A stretch of DNA of 15,117 nt from JBKEAJ01 sp047972135 (lineage in GTDB: Bacteria; Bacteroidota; Bacteroidia; Bacteroidales; Prolixibacteraceae): assembly GCA_047972135.1 (NCBI GenBank), contig JBKEAJ010000064.1, forward strand, positions 1-15,117, given 5' to 3'. A model generated the notes under the pieces. That model ran no database searches, had not been told where the DNA came from, and worked only from the letters and a program-made list of their open reading frames with translations. Positions 6,955-13,963 of the stretch are shown here, piece after piece; the stretch's first letter is position 1; every line of letters starts with the position of its first letter. The position numbers and the translations under genes are program-made.

Positions 6955-7584
6955 ATGGCAGTATTAGTAGGAAAAAAGGCACCTGACTTCTCAAGCAATG
7001 CAGTTGTAAACGGTGGCGAGTTTGTAGAAAACTTCAGTTTAAGTCAATTCAAAGGAAAATATGTAGTATTATTTTTCTATCCGATGGATTTTACCTTTGT
7101 ATGTCCTTCGGAGATTATCGCTTTTCAAAAGAAATTATCAGAGTTTGAAGCTCGCAATACTCAGGTTATAGGAGTTTCAGTAGATTCACATTTCTCTCAC
7201 TGGGCATGGCTCAACACTCCTCAGAACAAGGGTGGTATTGAGGGCGTTAAATTCCCATTGGTAGCAGATTTTTCAAAGTCTATCTCCGAAAACTACGACG
7301 TTCTTGCGGGCGAATACGACTACGACGACGAAGGATATAGCAAGTTCAATGGAGCACCTGTTGCTTACAGAGGTCTTTTCCTTATCGACAAAGAGGGTGT
7401 AGTTCGTCATCAGTTGGTAAACGACCTGCCTTTGGGTAGAGATGTTGACGAAGCTCTTAGGGTAGTAGACGCATTACAGCATGTTGAGCAATATGGTGAG
7501 GTTTGTCCTGCAGGTTGGAACAAAGGCGACGAGGCAATGAAGCCCACTGCTGATGGTGTAGCTAGCTATCTGTCTAAGCACTAA
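6955..7584 (+). CDS. 2-Cys peroxiredoxin (AhpC/Prx1 type)
   Basis: This thiol peroxidase reduces H2O2, alkyl hydroperoxides or peroxynitrite in the cytosol. The peroxidatic Cys50 sits in DFTFVCPSE (45-53) and the resolving Cys184 in GEVCPAGW (182-188), so it is a typical 2-Cys enzyme working as an antiparallel dimer. The C-terminus ends GVASYLSKH. GGIEG (93-97) stands where sensitive peroxiredoxins carry GGLG. At 209 residues it is about 10 longer than usual; the extra material is an acidic, Tyr-rich stretch (GEYDYDDEGYSKFN, 119-132) between the NYDVL helix and the YRGLFLID strand. It forms a single-gene unit with its own promoter and hairpin terminator. Reductant (AhpF or thioredoxin) is not encoded here. 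Confidence 0.95.
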   Translation: MAVLVGKKAPDFSSNAVVNGGEFVENFSLSQFKGKYVVLFFYPMDFTFVCPSEIIAFQKKLSEFEARNTQVIGVSVDSHFSHWAWLNTPQNKGGIEGVKFPLVADFSKSISENYDVLAGEYDYDDEGYSKFNGAPVAYRGLFLIDKEGVVRHQLVNDLPLGRDVDEALRVVDALQHVEQYGEVCPAGWNKGDEAMKPTADGVASYLSKH

Positions 7585-7607
7585 ATAGTTTAATTCACAA
7601 TAATCCG

Positions 7608-7643
7608 AAAGCATCTTCCGTCTTATGGGGAGGTGCTTTTTTT
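7608..7643 (+). terminator. Rho-independent terminator after the peroxiredoxin gene
   Basis: AAAGCATCTTCC (7608-7619) pairs with GGGAGGTGCTTT (7628-7639), 12 bp including two G-U pairs, across an 8-nt loop. The T-run at 7637-7643 completes a classic terminator 24 nt after the stop. Confidence 0.9.
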
Positions 7644-7685
7644 GTTTTGATTTCCGGAGTATTAGGCTATAAATGAAAAATTTAC

Positions 7686-7693
7686 TATGTTTG
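7686..7693 (+). promoter_or_regulatory. ppk -7 box
   Basis: TATGTTTG fits TAnnTTTG, 52 nt before the ppk ATG. TTAG at 7662-7665 stands at the right -33 distance (20 nt) but is a poor match. Confidence 0.5.
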
Positions 7694-7745
7694 CGAGAAG
7701 CCACAATAATAATTCTTAGAGGCTGTTATCTAATAAAATCAAAAT

Positions 7746-10148
7746 ATGAGTAATTATCTGAATAGAGAAATTTCTTGGTTGTCGTTCAACAGCAGAGTTT
7801 TACAGGAGGCAGAGGATATAAATGTTCCTTTGTTGGAGAGGTTGCGATTTTTGGGAATTTTCTCCAATAACCTTGACGAGTTTTTTAGGGTTCGTGTTGC
7901 GTCTACATATAGGGAAATGATTAAGGCAGAGAAAGATGGCGAGCAGGCAAAGGCGGAAGAGCGACAGCATCTCCTTGAGCAGATTAATAAGATTGTTTTC
8001 GACCAACAACAACGTATATCGGCAAACCTCGAAGCTATTCAGAAAGAACTTGAGGACGAACACATATTTATAATAGACGAAAACGAAATAAATCGGGAGC
8101 AGTCATTTTTTATAAAGGATTTTTTTCAGAATAAGATACGTCAGAACCTTATCCCCGTTATGTTGGGAGGGCAAAAGAAGTTTCCTCCCGTCATGGACAG
8201 TGAGATTTATTTGGCGGTATTGCTGACCGGACACGACGACACCGAGAATTATGCGATTTTAAAAATTCCCGTAAAGGAAGTAGGGCGTTTTATCACTTTG
8301 CCACAGAAGAATAGCAACAAATATGTGATGTGGATTGATGATGTTATTCGTTATTGTCTGCATGATATATTTGCACTTTTCAGCTACAAAAAGATAGAGG
8401 CATACACCTTTAAAGTTACCCGAGATGCTGAGATGGAGCTTGACGATGATATATCGAAGAGTTTAATGGAGAAGATGAGTGAGGGTTTGAAGCTCCGCAA
8501 ACGAGGTTTGCCTATTCGCTTTGTTCACGACAAGAATATGCCGGAGGCTTTACTCACAAAAATAGCCAAGGGTGTGAAGATTTCGAAGACCGGCAATATG
8601 ATTTCTGGGGCGAGATACCACAATTTGCGTTCGCTTATGGATTTTCCTAGTGTTGGTAAGCCCGAGCATTATTATGAGAGGCTGAGACCTATACCTCATG
8701 CTGATGTCAATATCTACGACAGTATTATCAAAAAAATAAAAGAGAAGGATATCATGCTCCACTATCCCTATCAGGACTTTGGGACTTTCATCAATTTCCT
8801 GAGTGAGGCGGCTATAGACCCTGATGTAGAGGAGGTTTGCATTACTATCTATAGAGTTGCCAAAGAGTCGAAAGTCATCAACGCTCTGCGTAGTGCTGTC
8901 AGCAACGGGAAAAAAGTCATTGTTTTGCTTGAGCTGCAAGCTCGTTTTGACGAAGAGGCAAATATTCATTGGTCGAAGGTGTTGCAAGAGGCGGGGGCAA
9001 TTGTTATCAATGGTATTCCGGGACTTAAAGTGCACTCCAAGTTAGCCTTAGTGAAGCGAAGAGAGGGTGCAGAATTGGTAAATTATGCTTACGTTGGGAC
9101 AGGTAATTTCCATGAGGGGACAGCAAATATTTATGCCGACGATGGATTATTTACTTGTAATCCGCTGATAAGCGACGATGTCGCTGATGCCTTTGAGTTT
9201 TTTAAGCATAATTATCAGCATTTTGAGTATAGGAACCTGATTGTCAGTCCGTTTAAGCTACGTAAGACGCTGTCGAAGAATTTAAAAAAGGAGATTGACA
9301 TAGCCAAGAAAGGTGAGAAGGCATATTGCATCTTCAAGATGAACAGTCTTATCGACCAAGAGATGATGGACAAGCTGATAGAGGCGGCAGAGGCAGGAGT
9401 GAAGATAGACTTGATAATAAGAGGTATATGTGGCATTTATCCGTCAATCAGCAAGAAAGCAGAAAAGAATATCAATATCATAAGTATCATAGATAAGTTT
9501 TTGGAGCATTCTCGGATTTTTATTTTTGGCAATAGGGGATCGGAAGATATGTTTATTTCCTCTGCCGACTGGATGCCTCGCAATCTGGACAGACGTATAG
9601 AGGTTGTATGTCCGATTTTAGATCCGTCCATAAAAAAGGAGCTTCGCACGATGATTGATATTCAGTTGAAAGATAATACCAAAGCCCGCATCATCGACAA
9701 GAAGATGAGCAACAGCTATCAGAAGACTAAGAGTAATATTCCCGTCCGAGCTCAAAACGACTTTTATTCATATTTAAAAAAGATACATCATAAATCCATG
9801 AAAATTTATCACAACAACAAATGCTCTAAAAGCAGAGAATGTCTGTCTGTGCTGGAGCAGAAGTATAGCGACATCGAGATTGTCGATTATCTAAATAACA
9901 CTACCAAAGACAGTCTGAAAGCACTGATTAAGAAGTTGAATATCAAGCCTGTGGAGCTAGTGCGTACAACAGAAGCTTTGTACAATGAGAAGTACAAGGA
10001 TAATGCTGATAAGATGAGCGACAGCGATTGGATTAAGGCAATGGTGGAAAATCCGAAGCTAATTCAACGTCCCATTGTCGAGCTTGACGGCAAGGCGGTA
10101 ATAGCCCGCCCATTAGAGGAGCTGTCAAAGCTGGGGATAAAAGTGTAG
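7746..10148 (+). CDS. ppk: Polyphosphate kinase fused to ArsC-type arsenate reductase
   Basis: Residues 1 to about 679 are a complete Ppk1, which reversibly makes polyphosphate from ATP: N-domain (LNREISWLSFNSRVLQEA, 5-22; FFRVRVAS, 46-53), head domain, then two phospholipase D-like domains with the autophosphorylated His430 (KVHSKLALV) and second His456 (TGNFHEGTANIYADDGLFT). Ppk1 proteins normally stop near here, after FYSYLKK. This frame goes on through five residues (IHHKS) into a full-length 116-residue ArsC domain (685-800). The domain has HNNKCSKSRE with catalytic Cys693, and Arg740, Arg775 and Arg788 at the three arginine positions of R773-type arsenate reductases. The total of 800 residues is about 110 above the family norm. 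The joint carries a slippery heptamer, so short Ppk may also be made. I see all of this in the sequence; co-operation of the two activities is inference. Confidence 0.93.
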   Translation: MSNYLNREISWLSFNSRVLQEAEDINVPLLERLRFLGIFSNNLDEFFRVRVASTYREMIKAEKDGEQAKAEERQHLLEQINKIVFDQQQRISANLEAIQKELEDEHIFIIDENEINREQSFFIKDFFQNKIRQNLIPVMLGGQKKFPPVMDSEIYLAVLLTGHDDTENYAILKIPVKEVGRFITLPQKNSNKYVMWIDDVIRYCLHDIFALFSYKKIEAYTFKVTRDAEMELDDDISKSLMEKMSEGLKLRKRGLPIRFVHDKNMPEALLTKIAKGVKISKTGNMISGARYHNLRSLMDFPSVGKPEHYYERLRPIPHADVNIYDSIIKKIKEKDIMLHYPYQDFGTFINFLSEAAIDPDVEEVCITIYRVAKESKVINALRSAVSNGKKVIVLLELQARFDEEANIHWSKVLQEAGAIVINGIPGLKVHSKLALVKRREGAELVNYAYVGTGNFHEGTANIYADDGLFTCNPLISDDVADAFEFFKHNYQHFEYRNLIVSPFKLRKTLSKNLKKEIDIAKKGEKAYCIFKMNSLIDQEMMDKLIEAAEAGVKIDLIIRGICGIYPSISKKAEKNINIISIIDKFLEHSRIFIFGNRGSEDMFISSADWMPRNLDRRIEVVCPILDPSIKKELRTMIDIQLKDNTKARIIDKKMSNSYQKTKSNIPVRAQNDFYSYLKKIHHKSMKIYHNNKCSKSRECLSVLEQKYSDIEIVDYLNNTTKDSLKALIKKLNIKPVELVRTTEALYNEKYKDNADKMSDSDWIKAMVENPKLIQRPIVELDGKAVIARPLEELSKLGIKV
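9776..9793 (+). promoter_or_regulatory. Candidate -1 frameshift site at the Ppk/ArsC joint
   Basis: A AAA AAG (9776-9782) is read in the zero frame as AAA AAG, the same heptamer and phase as the dnaX frameshift site. After a -1 slip the ribosome reads GAT ACA TCA and stops at TAA (9791-9793), giving a 682-residue Ppk alone. The ArsC ATG (9798) begins 4 nt after that stop. I see no upstream Shine-Dalgarno-like stimulator and no strong downstream hairpin. Alternatives are a true fusion that never slips, polymerase slippage on the A6 run, or a missing A in the assembly. Confidence 0.5.
9798..10148 (+). other. arsC: ArsC domain, possible separate cistron inside the fusion
   Basis: The ATG at 9798 starts a 116-residue protein that has the full length of an ArsC/Spx-like thioredoxin-fold arsenate reductase, ending at the same TAG as the fusion. 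Local Cys9 is the nucleophile (YHNNKCSKSR) and Arg56, Arg91 and Arg104 match the arsenate-binding trio; LIQRPIVELDGKAVIARP is the diagnostic second half. Glutaredoxin-linked enzymes of this family reduce arsenate to arsenite. If the -1 stop is used, this ATG could be reached by re-initiation; otherwise it encodes only the C-terminal domain of the fusion. No ars regulator or arsenite pump is nearby. Confidence 0.7.
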
Positions 10149-10201
10149 GGGGAGGACTGCGTAATTATTGCACATTAGTTAATTCATAAAATGAGAATAG
10201 G

Positions 10202-11257
10202 ATGGACTATATAGAAATATCGGGATATAAGTCAATCGAGCACGAGAAGATAGACCTTAAGCCTATTAATTTATTGATAGGAGCAAATGGAAGTGGGAAA
10301 AGTAATTTTGTTTCATTTTTCGATTTTCTAAATAGGTTGATTAACAGGAACTTAAATGAATATATAGCACTATTGGGAGGCGTTAATAAGATTTTGCATA
10401 AAGGGCAGAAAGTAACGGACAGCATCTCATTTAAGTTGGAGTTTGCAGATGGACAGAACGGATATTCTGCAAAATTGCAACAAGGAACAGAGAGCCTCGT
10501 TTTTGTGGACGAAAGGCTGATATATAAGGGCAACGACAGAACACTCATAAGTAATAATTATAACGAGGCGAATATTGCGCAGTCAGATAATTTTAATATT
10601 ATTAAATGTTTAAAAGGTTTTAAAAAATATCATTTGCATGACACTAGTCCTAAATCGCCTTTTACCTTATTAAGCCACGTAGAGAATGACATTCATTTTC
10701 TATACAGCGATGGAGCAAACTTGGCTGCATTCTTATACGAGATAAAGGATAAGTATATAATTGTTTATAATCGTATTCTTAAAACAATACAATCAATTGC
10801 CCCCTATTTTTTAGATTTTGAACTTGTCCCCAATGAAAATTTTTATATCAGGTTGCAATGGAAAGACAAATACAGCGAGTCTATATACGGAGCGACTGAT
10901 TTATCGGATGGTACACTTAGGTTTGTGGCATTAACAACATTATTACTTCAACCCAACTTGCCCGATACTATCATAATTGATGAGCCTGAATTGGGCTTGC
11001 ATCCCTCAGCAATAGCCAAACTTGCGGGGATGATAAAGTCAGTTTCTGCAAAAGGATCTCAGGTTATTGTTGCAACGCAGTCCACCGATTTAATAAGCCA
11101 TTTTTCACCCGAAGATATAATTACCGTAGACCAAATTGACGGATGTTCAAAATTCAAACGTCTATGTGCTGACGAACTTCAAGAATGGCTTGAAGATTAC
11201 ACTTTGGACGATTTGTGGAGAAGAAATATCATTGCTGCCGGTCAGCCTAATTATTAG
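10202..11257 (+). CDS. AAA_21/ABC-type ATPase, defence-like, partner of DUF4276
   Basis: The 351-residue cytosolic ATPase begins with the OLD/RecF-like strand MDYIEISGYKSIEHEKIDL and Walker A GANGSGKS (27-34). The signature motif is LSDGTLR (234-240) and Walker B TIIIDEPE (256-263, Asp260-Glu261), followed by GLHP. The switch region reads ATQSTDL (291-297) with Gln where many relatives have His. The tail EDYTLDDLWRRNIIAAG (331-347) resembles the LGELW-type ending of ATPases that pair with DUF4276. The next gene starts 3 nt after its stop. It lies 53 bp behind ppk with no terminator or clear promoter between, so it may be read from the ppk promoter. The coding DNA looks more AT-rich than ppk, in line with acquisition. 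The likely role is sensing and control of the partner nuclease, by inference. Confidence 0.88.
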   Translation: MDYIEISGYKSIEHEKIDLKPINLLIGANGSGKSNFVSFFDFLNRLINRNLNEYIALLGGVNKILHKGQKVTDSISFKLEFADGQNGYSAKLQQGTESLVFVDERLIYKGNDRTLISNNYNEANIAQSDNFNIIKCLKGFKKYHLHDTSPKSPFTLLSHVENDIHFLYSDGANLAAFLYEIKDKYIIVYNRILKTIQSIAPYFLDFELVPNENFYIRLQWKDKYSESIYGATDLSDGTLRFVALTTLLLQPNLPDTIIIDEPELGLHPSAIAKLAGMIKSVSAKGSQVIVATQSTDLISHFSPEDIITVDQIDGCSKFKRLCADELQEWLEDYTLDDLWRRNIIAAGQPNY

Positions 11258-11260
11258 GGA

Positions 11261-11923
11261 ATGAAGAGGCTTATTATAATTTGTGAAGGGCAGACGGAAC
11301 AAGAGTTTTGCAAAACAATACTGTCTCCATATCTTACACGAATAAATATCAATATTAGGTATCCTCTGATAAAGAAATCTAACGGAGGAATTGTTGCATG
11401 GTTGGAGTTTAAAAAAGAGATTAGTCAATATTTAAAAGATAATACCGAAACTTATGTTACCTGTCTAATTGATTATTATGGGATTAATAAAAGGCATAAA
11501 TTCCCAAAATGGGAAATAGCAAATGCAGAGCCTGATAAAAATCAAAGGATGAGAATGATAGAGCAGGGCATGAAAGAAGATCTTGCAGAATCTATCAGGT
11601 ATCGTTTTATTCCTTATGTTCAGCTTCATGAATTTGAAGGGCTGATATTTAGCGGAAGTATCAATGTGTTTAGAGAGCAAATACCTCAGAATGAATTGAC
11701 AGGAGAAGAAGAGCTGTTGCAAACCCTCGACCAATTTAGTAACCCCGAAATGATAAACGACGACAAGGAGACCTCGCCATCGCATAGATTAGAAAGAATT
11801 ATCAAAGGCTATAATAAGATTGTATATGGTAATATCTTGCTGGAAGCCATTGGCTTGGAAGGTATAAGAAATAAATGTCCACGATTTAATGAGTGGGTGG
11901 ACTCTCTAGTAAATATAGACTAG
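11261..11923 (+). CDS. DUF4276 family protein, Toprim-like putative nuclease
   Basis: The 220-residue protein matches DUF4276: IIICEGQTEQEF (5-16, Glu9 as the Toprim-like acidic residue), a GG near residue 42, CLIDYYGI (68-75, Asp71), YRFIPYVQLHEFEGLIFS (114-131) and EAIGLEGIRNKCPRFNEWVDSL (195-216). The family is grouped with Toprim-fold proteins and is found beside AAA_21-type ATPases; nuclease action is inferred, as for the related DUF4435 partner in PARIS. The gene starts 3 nt after the ATPase stop, so the two are surely translated together. No signal peptide. An 8-bp inverted repeat spans its stop codon. Confidence 0.88.
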   Translation: MKRLIIICEGQTEQEFCKTILSPYLTRININIRYPLIKKSNGGIVAWLEFKKEISQYLKDNTETYVTCLIDYYGINKRHKFPKWEIANAEPDKNQRMRMIEQGMKEDLAESIRYRFIPYVQLHEFEGLIFSGSINVFREQIPQNELTGEEELLQTLDQFSNPEMINDDKETSPSHRLERIIKGYNKIVYGNILLEAIGLEGIRNKCPRFNEWVDSLVNID

Positions 11924-11926
11924 AGA
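11903..11926 (+). terminator. Inverted repeat across the DUF4276 stop codon
   Basis: TCTCTAGT (11903-11910) and ACTAGAGA (11919-11926) pair perfectly over 8 bp with an 8-nt loop; the second arm contains the TAG stop. Only ATTT follows, so it is at best a weak terminator. Confidence 0.35.
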
Positions 11927-11937
11927 ATTTCAGCGAA

Positions 11938-11954
11938 CGGCAAGATAATTGCCG
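11938..11954. other. Small hairpin before the outer membrane gene
   Basis: CGGCAA (11938-11943) and TTGCCG (11949-11954) form a perfect 6-bp stem with a 5-nt loop. No T-run follows. With the preceding inverted repeat it may separate the defence pair from the next operon. Confidence 0.35.
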
Positions 11955-11983
11955 ACAAAACTATAACTAAACAAAAGCAGTTT

Positions 11984-12754
11984 ATGAGGAAAACGATACT
12001 AGGTATAATGCTGATTATGACGGGTTTATCTGTCTATGCCCAATATAAGGTGCAAAAGACCGACAAAATGAACCCCTACGACCTGATGAGTAAGTATTAC
12101 GAAAATGATTTTCAGCCTTTCAAGAAAGGAAATTTCTACACAGGCTTTGCTTTTTCGCTGACCACTGGAGAGTTGGAAAATACTAATAGGCTTCTTTATG
12201 AGGTGAGTGAAGGAGAAGAGAATCAATACAATTTAATCTTTAAAGGAGGATATTTTATTGGCGACTACAATATGATTGGTGTCGATGTGGTTTATGGAAG
12301 GTCTCGTTTTGAGGGTGATATCCTGCAAAACAGTGAGTCTTTGTTGAGGCAGCGAATTAGTAGCTCGGGGACTTTCCGTCCTGTTTTAGTTACGTATTTT
12401 CCGCTGACCAAAAATAAACGTTTGAGTTTTTATAACAAGATTGGAGTTGGCTTGAGTTGGGGCAATACTTTGGAGCGCAACACTGGCTCGCAGGGAGAGA
12501 TTAGCAAAAAGTATGACGACAACTTTGGAGTGTCTGCGGGTATTAGTCCTGGTATCACATTTTTTGTAATTCAGAACTTTGCTTTTGAGGTGGAGTTGCA
12601 GAATATGTTGGGCTACCAATATGAATCTGTGAAAAGTACTAGTAATGACGATGTTGTTTCTCGAAGGAGTACAAATCAAGTGAGTTTTGATATTGATTTA
12701 TTATCGCTGAAACTAGGTTTGGCATATTATTTTAATCGTCCTAAAAAGCATTGA
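11984..12754 (+). CDS. Outer membrane beta-barrel-like protein
   Basis: This 256-residue protein has a Sec signal peptide (MRKTILGIMLIMTGLSVYA, cut before Gln20). The mature part alternates polar and hydrophobic residues in strands: FYTGFAFSLTTG, YNLIFKGGYFIG, NMIGVDVVYGRSRFEG, FRPVLVTYFPL, LSFYNKIGVGLSWG, FGVSAGISPGITFFV, FAFEVELQNMLGY and a last strand LKLGLAYYFNRP. This is the pattern of an OprX/porin-like barrel in the outer membrane; no enzyme motif is visible. It is not a SusC. The stop lies 2 nt before the ATG of the PCMD lipoprotein, so the two form an operon and may work together at the surface. The family within outer membrane barrels is not certain. Confidence 0.8.
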   Translation: MRKTILGIMLIMTGLSVYAQYKVQKTDKMNPYDLMSKYYENDFQPFKKGNFYTGFAFSLTTGELENTNRLLYEVSEGEENQYNLIFKGGYFIGDYNMIGVDVVYGRSRFEGDILQNSESLLRQRISSSGTFRPVLVTYFPLTKNKRLSFYNKIGVGLSWGNTLERNTGSQGEISKKYDDNFGVSAGISPGITFFVIQNFAFEVELQNMLGYQYESVKSTSNDDVVSRRSTNQVSFDIDLLSLKLGLAYYFNRPKKH

Positions 12755-12756
12755 TT

Positions 12757-13827
12757 ATGAGGAATTTATTAGTAGTTATAGCAACATCGACGCTGTTGGC
12801 ATCTTGTGTAAAGGAAGATTACTTTGGGCTGTCAGACCATGCCGACATCCGCAGTATGCAGGTTTCAAATCAGGCAGATATTGCCATTATTGACAATGAT
12901 AAGCAAGAGGTGGTTTTACAGATGCCTCCCGGAGTTGACGTTTCTAGCATCGAGATTCAGTCGTTGGAGCTGAGCTCTTTTGCCACAGCCGACAAACAGG
13001 TTGGCGACTTTCTGAACCTAAACGATACGACGCTGATGAGTCTTACTTCTGAAAGCGGCAAGACTAAGACTTGGAAAGTGTTTGCCAAGATTGCTTCGGC
13101 AGAGCCACAGTTGAGCAATTCCGATTTTAATAGTTGGTACAAGGCTCAAGGCGGCTATTATGAGCCGGGTGCTGATGCAGAGAGTACTATATGGTGTACC
13201 GGAAATGCAGGCACCAAATTATTGGGGATATACCCCACGACACCTTTGGAATATGAATCGCAAAACTATGTTGCCCGCATGGAAACTTTAGACAACGGAC
13301 GTTTGTCGGCAGCCTTTGGAGCTCCCATATCTGCGGGTTCTGTAGTAACGGGAGTGTTCAACAGCGACAAGCTCGACCCATCTAATCCGGAAGCAGCGAT
13401 AGAATTTGGCACTTTCTTTAGTGGTCGTCCTAAGTCTTTTGTCGTAAAGTATAGCTACGAACCCGGAGCAAAAAACAAAGACAAAAACGGAAATATTCTT
13501 GATTATGGCGATCAATGCGACATATATGCCTATTTGGAGTTGCGAGAGGGGGAGACCGTAAAACGCCTTGCAACAGCGTGGTTTAGGAGTGGTGAAACAC
13601 AAAGCGAACTCACTGAAATAGAGATAGAATTTACCTACGGAGAGCTTGACAACAGTGTTCCCGACTATATGAAACCTAGCAACGGCATGTATGTAGCAGG
13701 CGATTCTGTGAGCTATATCTTACCCACACATATTGTTTTTGTCGGCTCAACAAGTTTCGACGGAGCAAACTTTGCAGGAGCAGTGGGTAGCACCTTGTTG
13801 TTGGATGATTTGGAGATGAAGTATTGA
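12757..13827 (+). CDS. Lipoprotein with putative carbohydrate metabolism domain (PCMD)
   Basis: A 356-residue lipoprotein: signal MRNLLVVIATSTLLAS then Cys17. Residues about 28-112 form an Ig-like domain of the DUF5018/BACON sort (VVLQMPPGVDVSSIEI ... SGKTKTWKVFAKI). Residues about 118-356 resemble the PCMD family: NSDFNSWY (121-128), IWCTGNAG (145-152), a central SAGSVVTGVF, and a C-terminal strand-rich part ending GSTLLLDDLEMKY. Such proteins occur in Bacteroidetes glycan loci and probably bind or process sugars; activity is unproven. I take the ATG at 12757 as start, 2 nt after the upstream stop; an in-frame TTG at 12751 is less likely. Cotranscribed with the barrel gene. Confidence 0.82.
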   Translation: MRNLLVVIATSTLLASCVKEDYFGLSDHADIRSMQVSNQADIAIIDNDKQEVVLQMPPGVDVSSIEIQSLELSSFATADKQVGDFLNLNDTTLMSLTSESGKTKTWKVFAKIASAEPQLSNSDFNSWYKAQGGYYEPGADAESTIWCTGNAGTKLLGIYPTTPLEYESQNYVARMETLDNGRLSAAFGAPISAGSVVTGVFNSDKLDPSNPEAAIEFGTFFSGRPKSFVVKYSYEPGAKNKDKNGNILDYGDQCDIYAYLELREGETVKRLATAWFRSGETQSELTEIEIEFTYGELDNSVPDYMKPSNGMYVAGDSVSYILPTHIVFVGSTSFDGANFAGAVGSTLLLDDLEMKY

Positions 13828-13849
13828 AGGAGTTCTCAATATTTTTAGC

Positions 13850-13857
13850 TAACTTTG
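13850..13857 (+). promoter_or_regulatory. -7 box ahead of the GH31 gene
   Basis: TAACTTTG fits TAnnTTTG, 106 nt before the ATG. A TTG at 13824-13826 is 23 nt away, rather far for -33. The leader (13858-13963) holds a short frame, ...LQDVDVAEFKKYLTNLSVI, that ends at TAA 13 nt before the GH31 ATG and that I do not recognise. Confidence 0.4.
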
Positions 13858-13963
13858 CCTTTGAGCTGCGCGGCGATTGCTAATATTCTGTGTTGCAGGA
13901 TGTTGACGTTGCGGAGTTTAAGAAGTATCTGACAAATCTGAGTGTTATCTAAAAACATAAGCA

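Noticed and set aside
10191..10214. ATG at 10191 as an upstream start for the ATPase
   Set aside because: It is in another frame and stops after a few codons (MRIGWTI); the ATG at 10202 gives the conserved N-terminal strand.
12751..12756. TTG start for the PCMD lipoprotein
   Set aside because: It adds only Met-Ile before a proper ATG at 12757 and overlaps the upstream stop; the ATG gives a standard lipoprotein signal.
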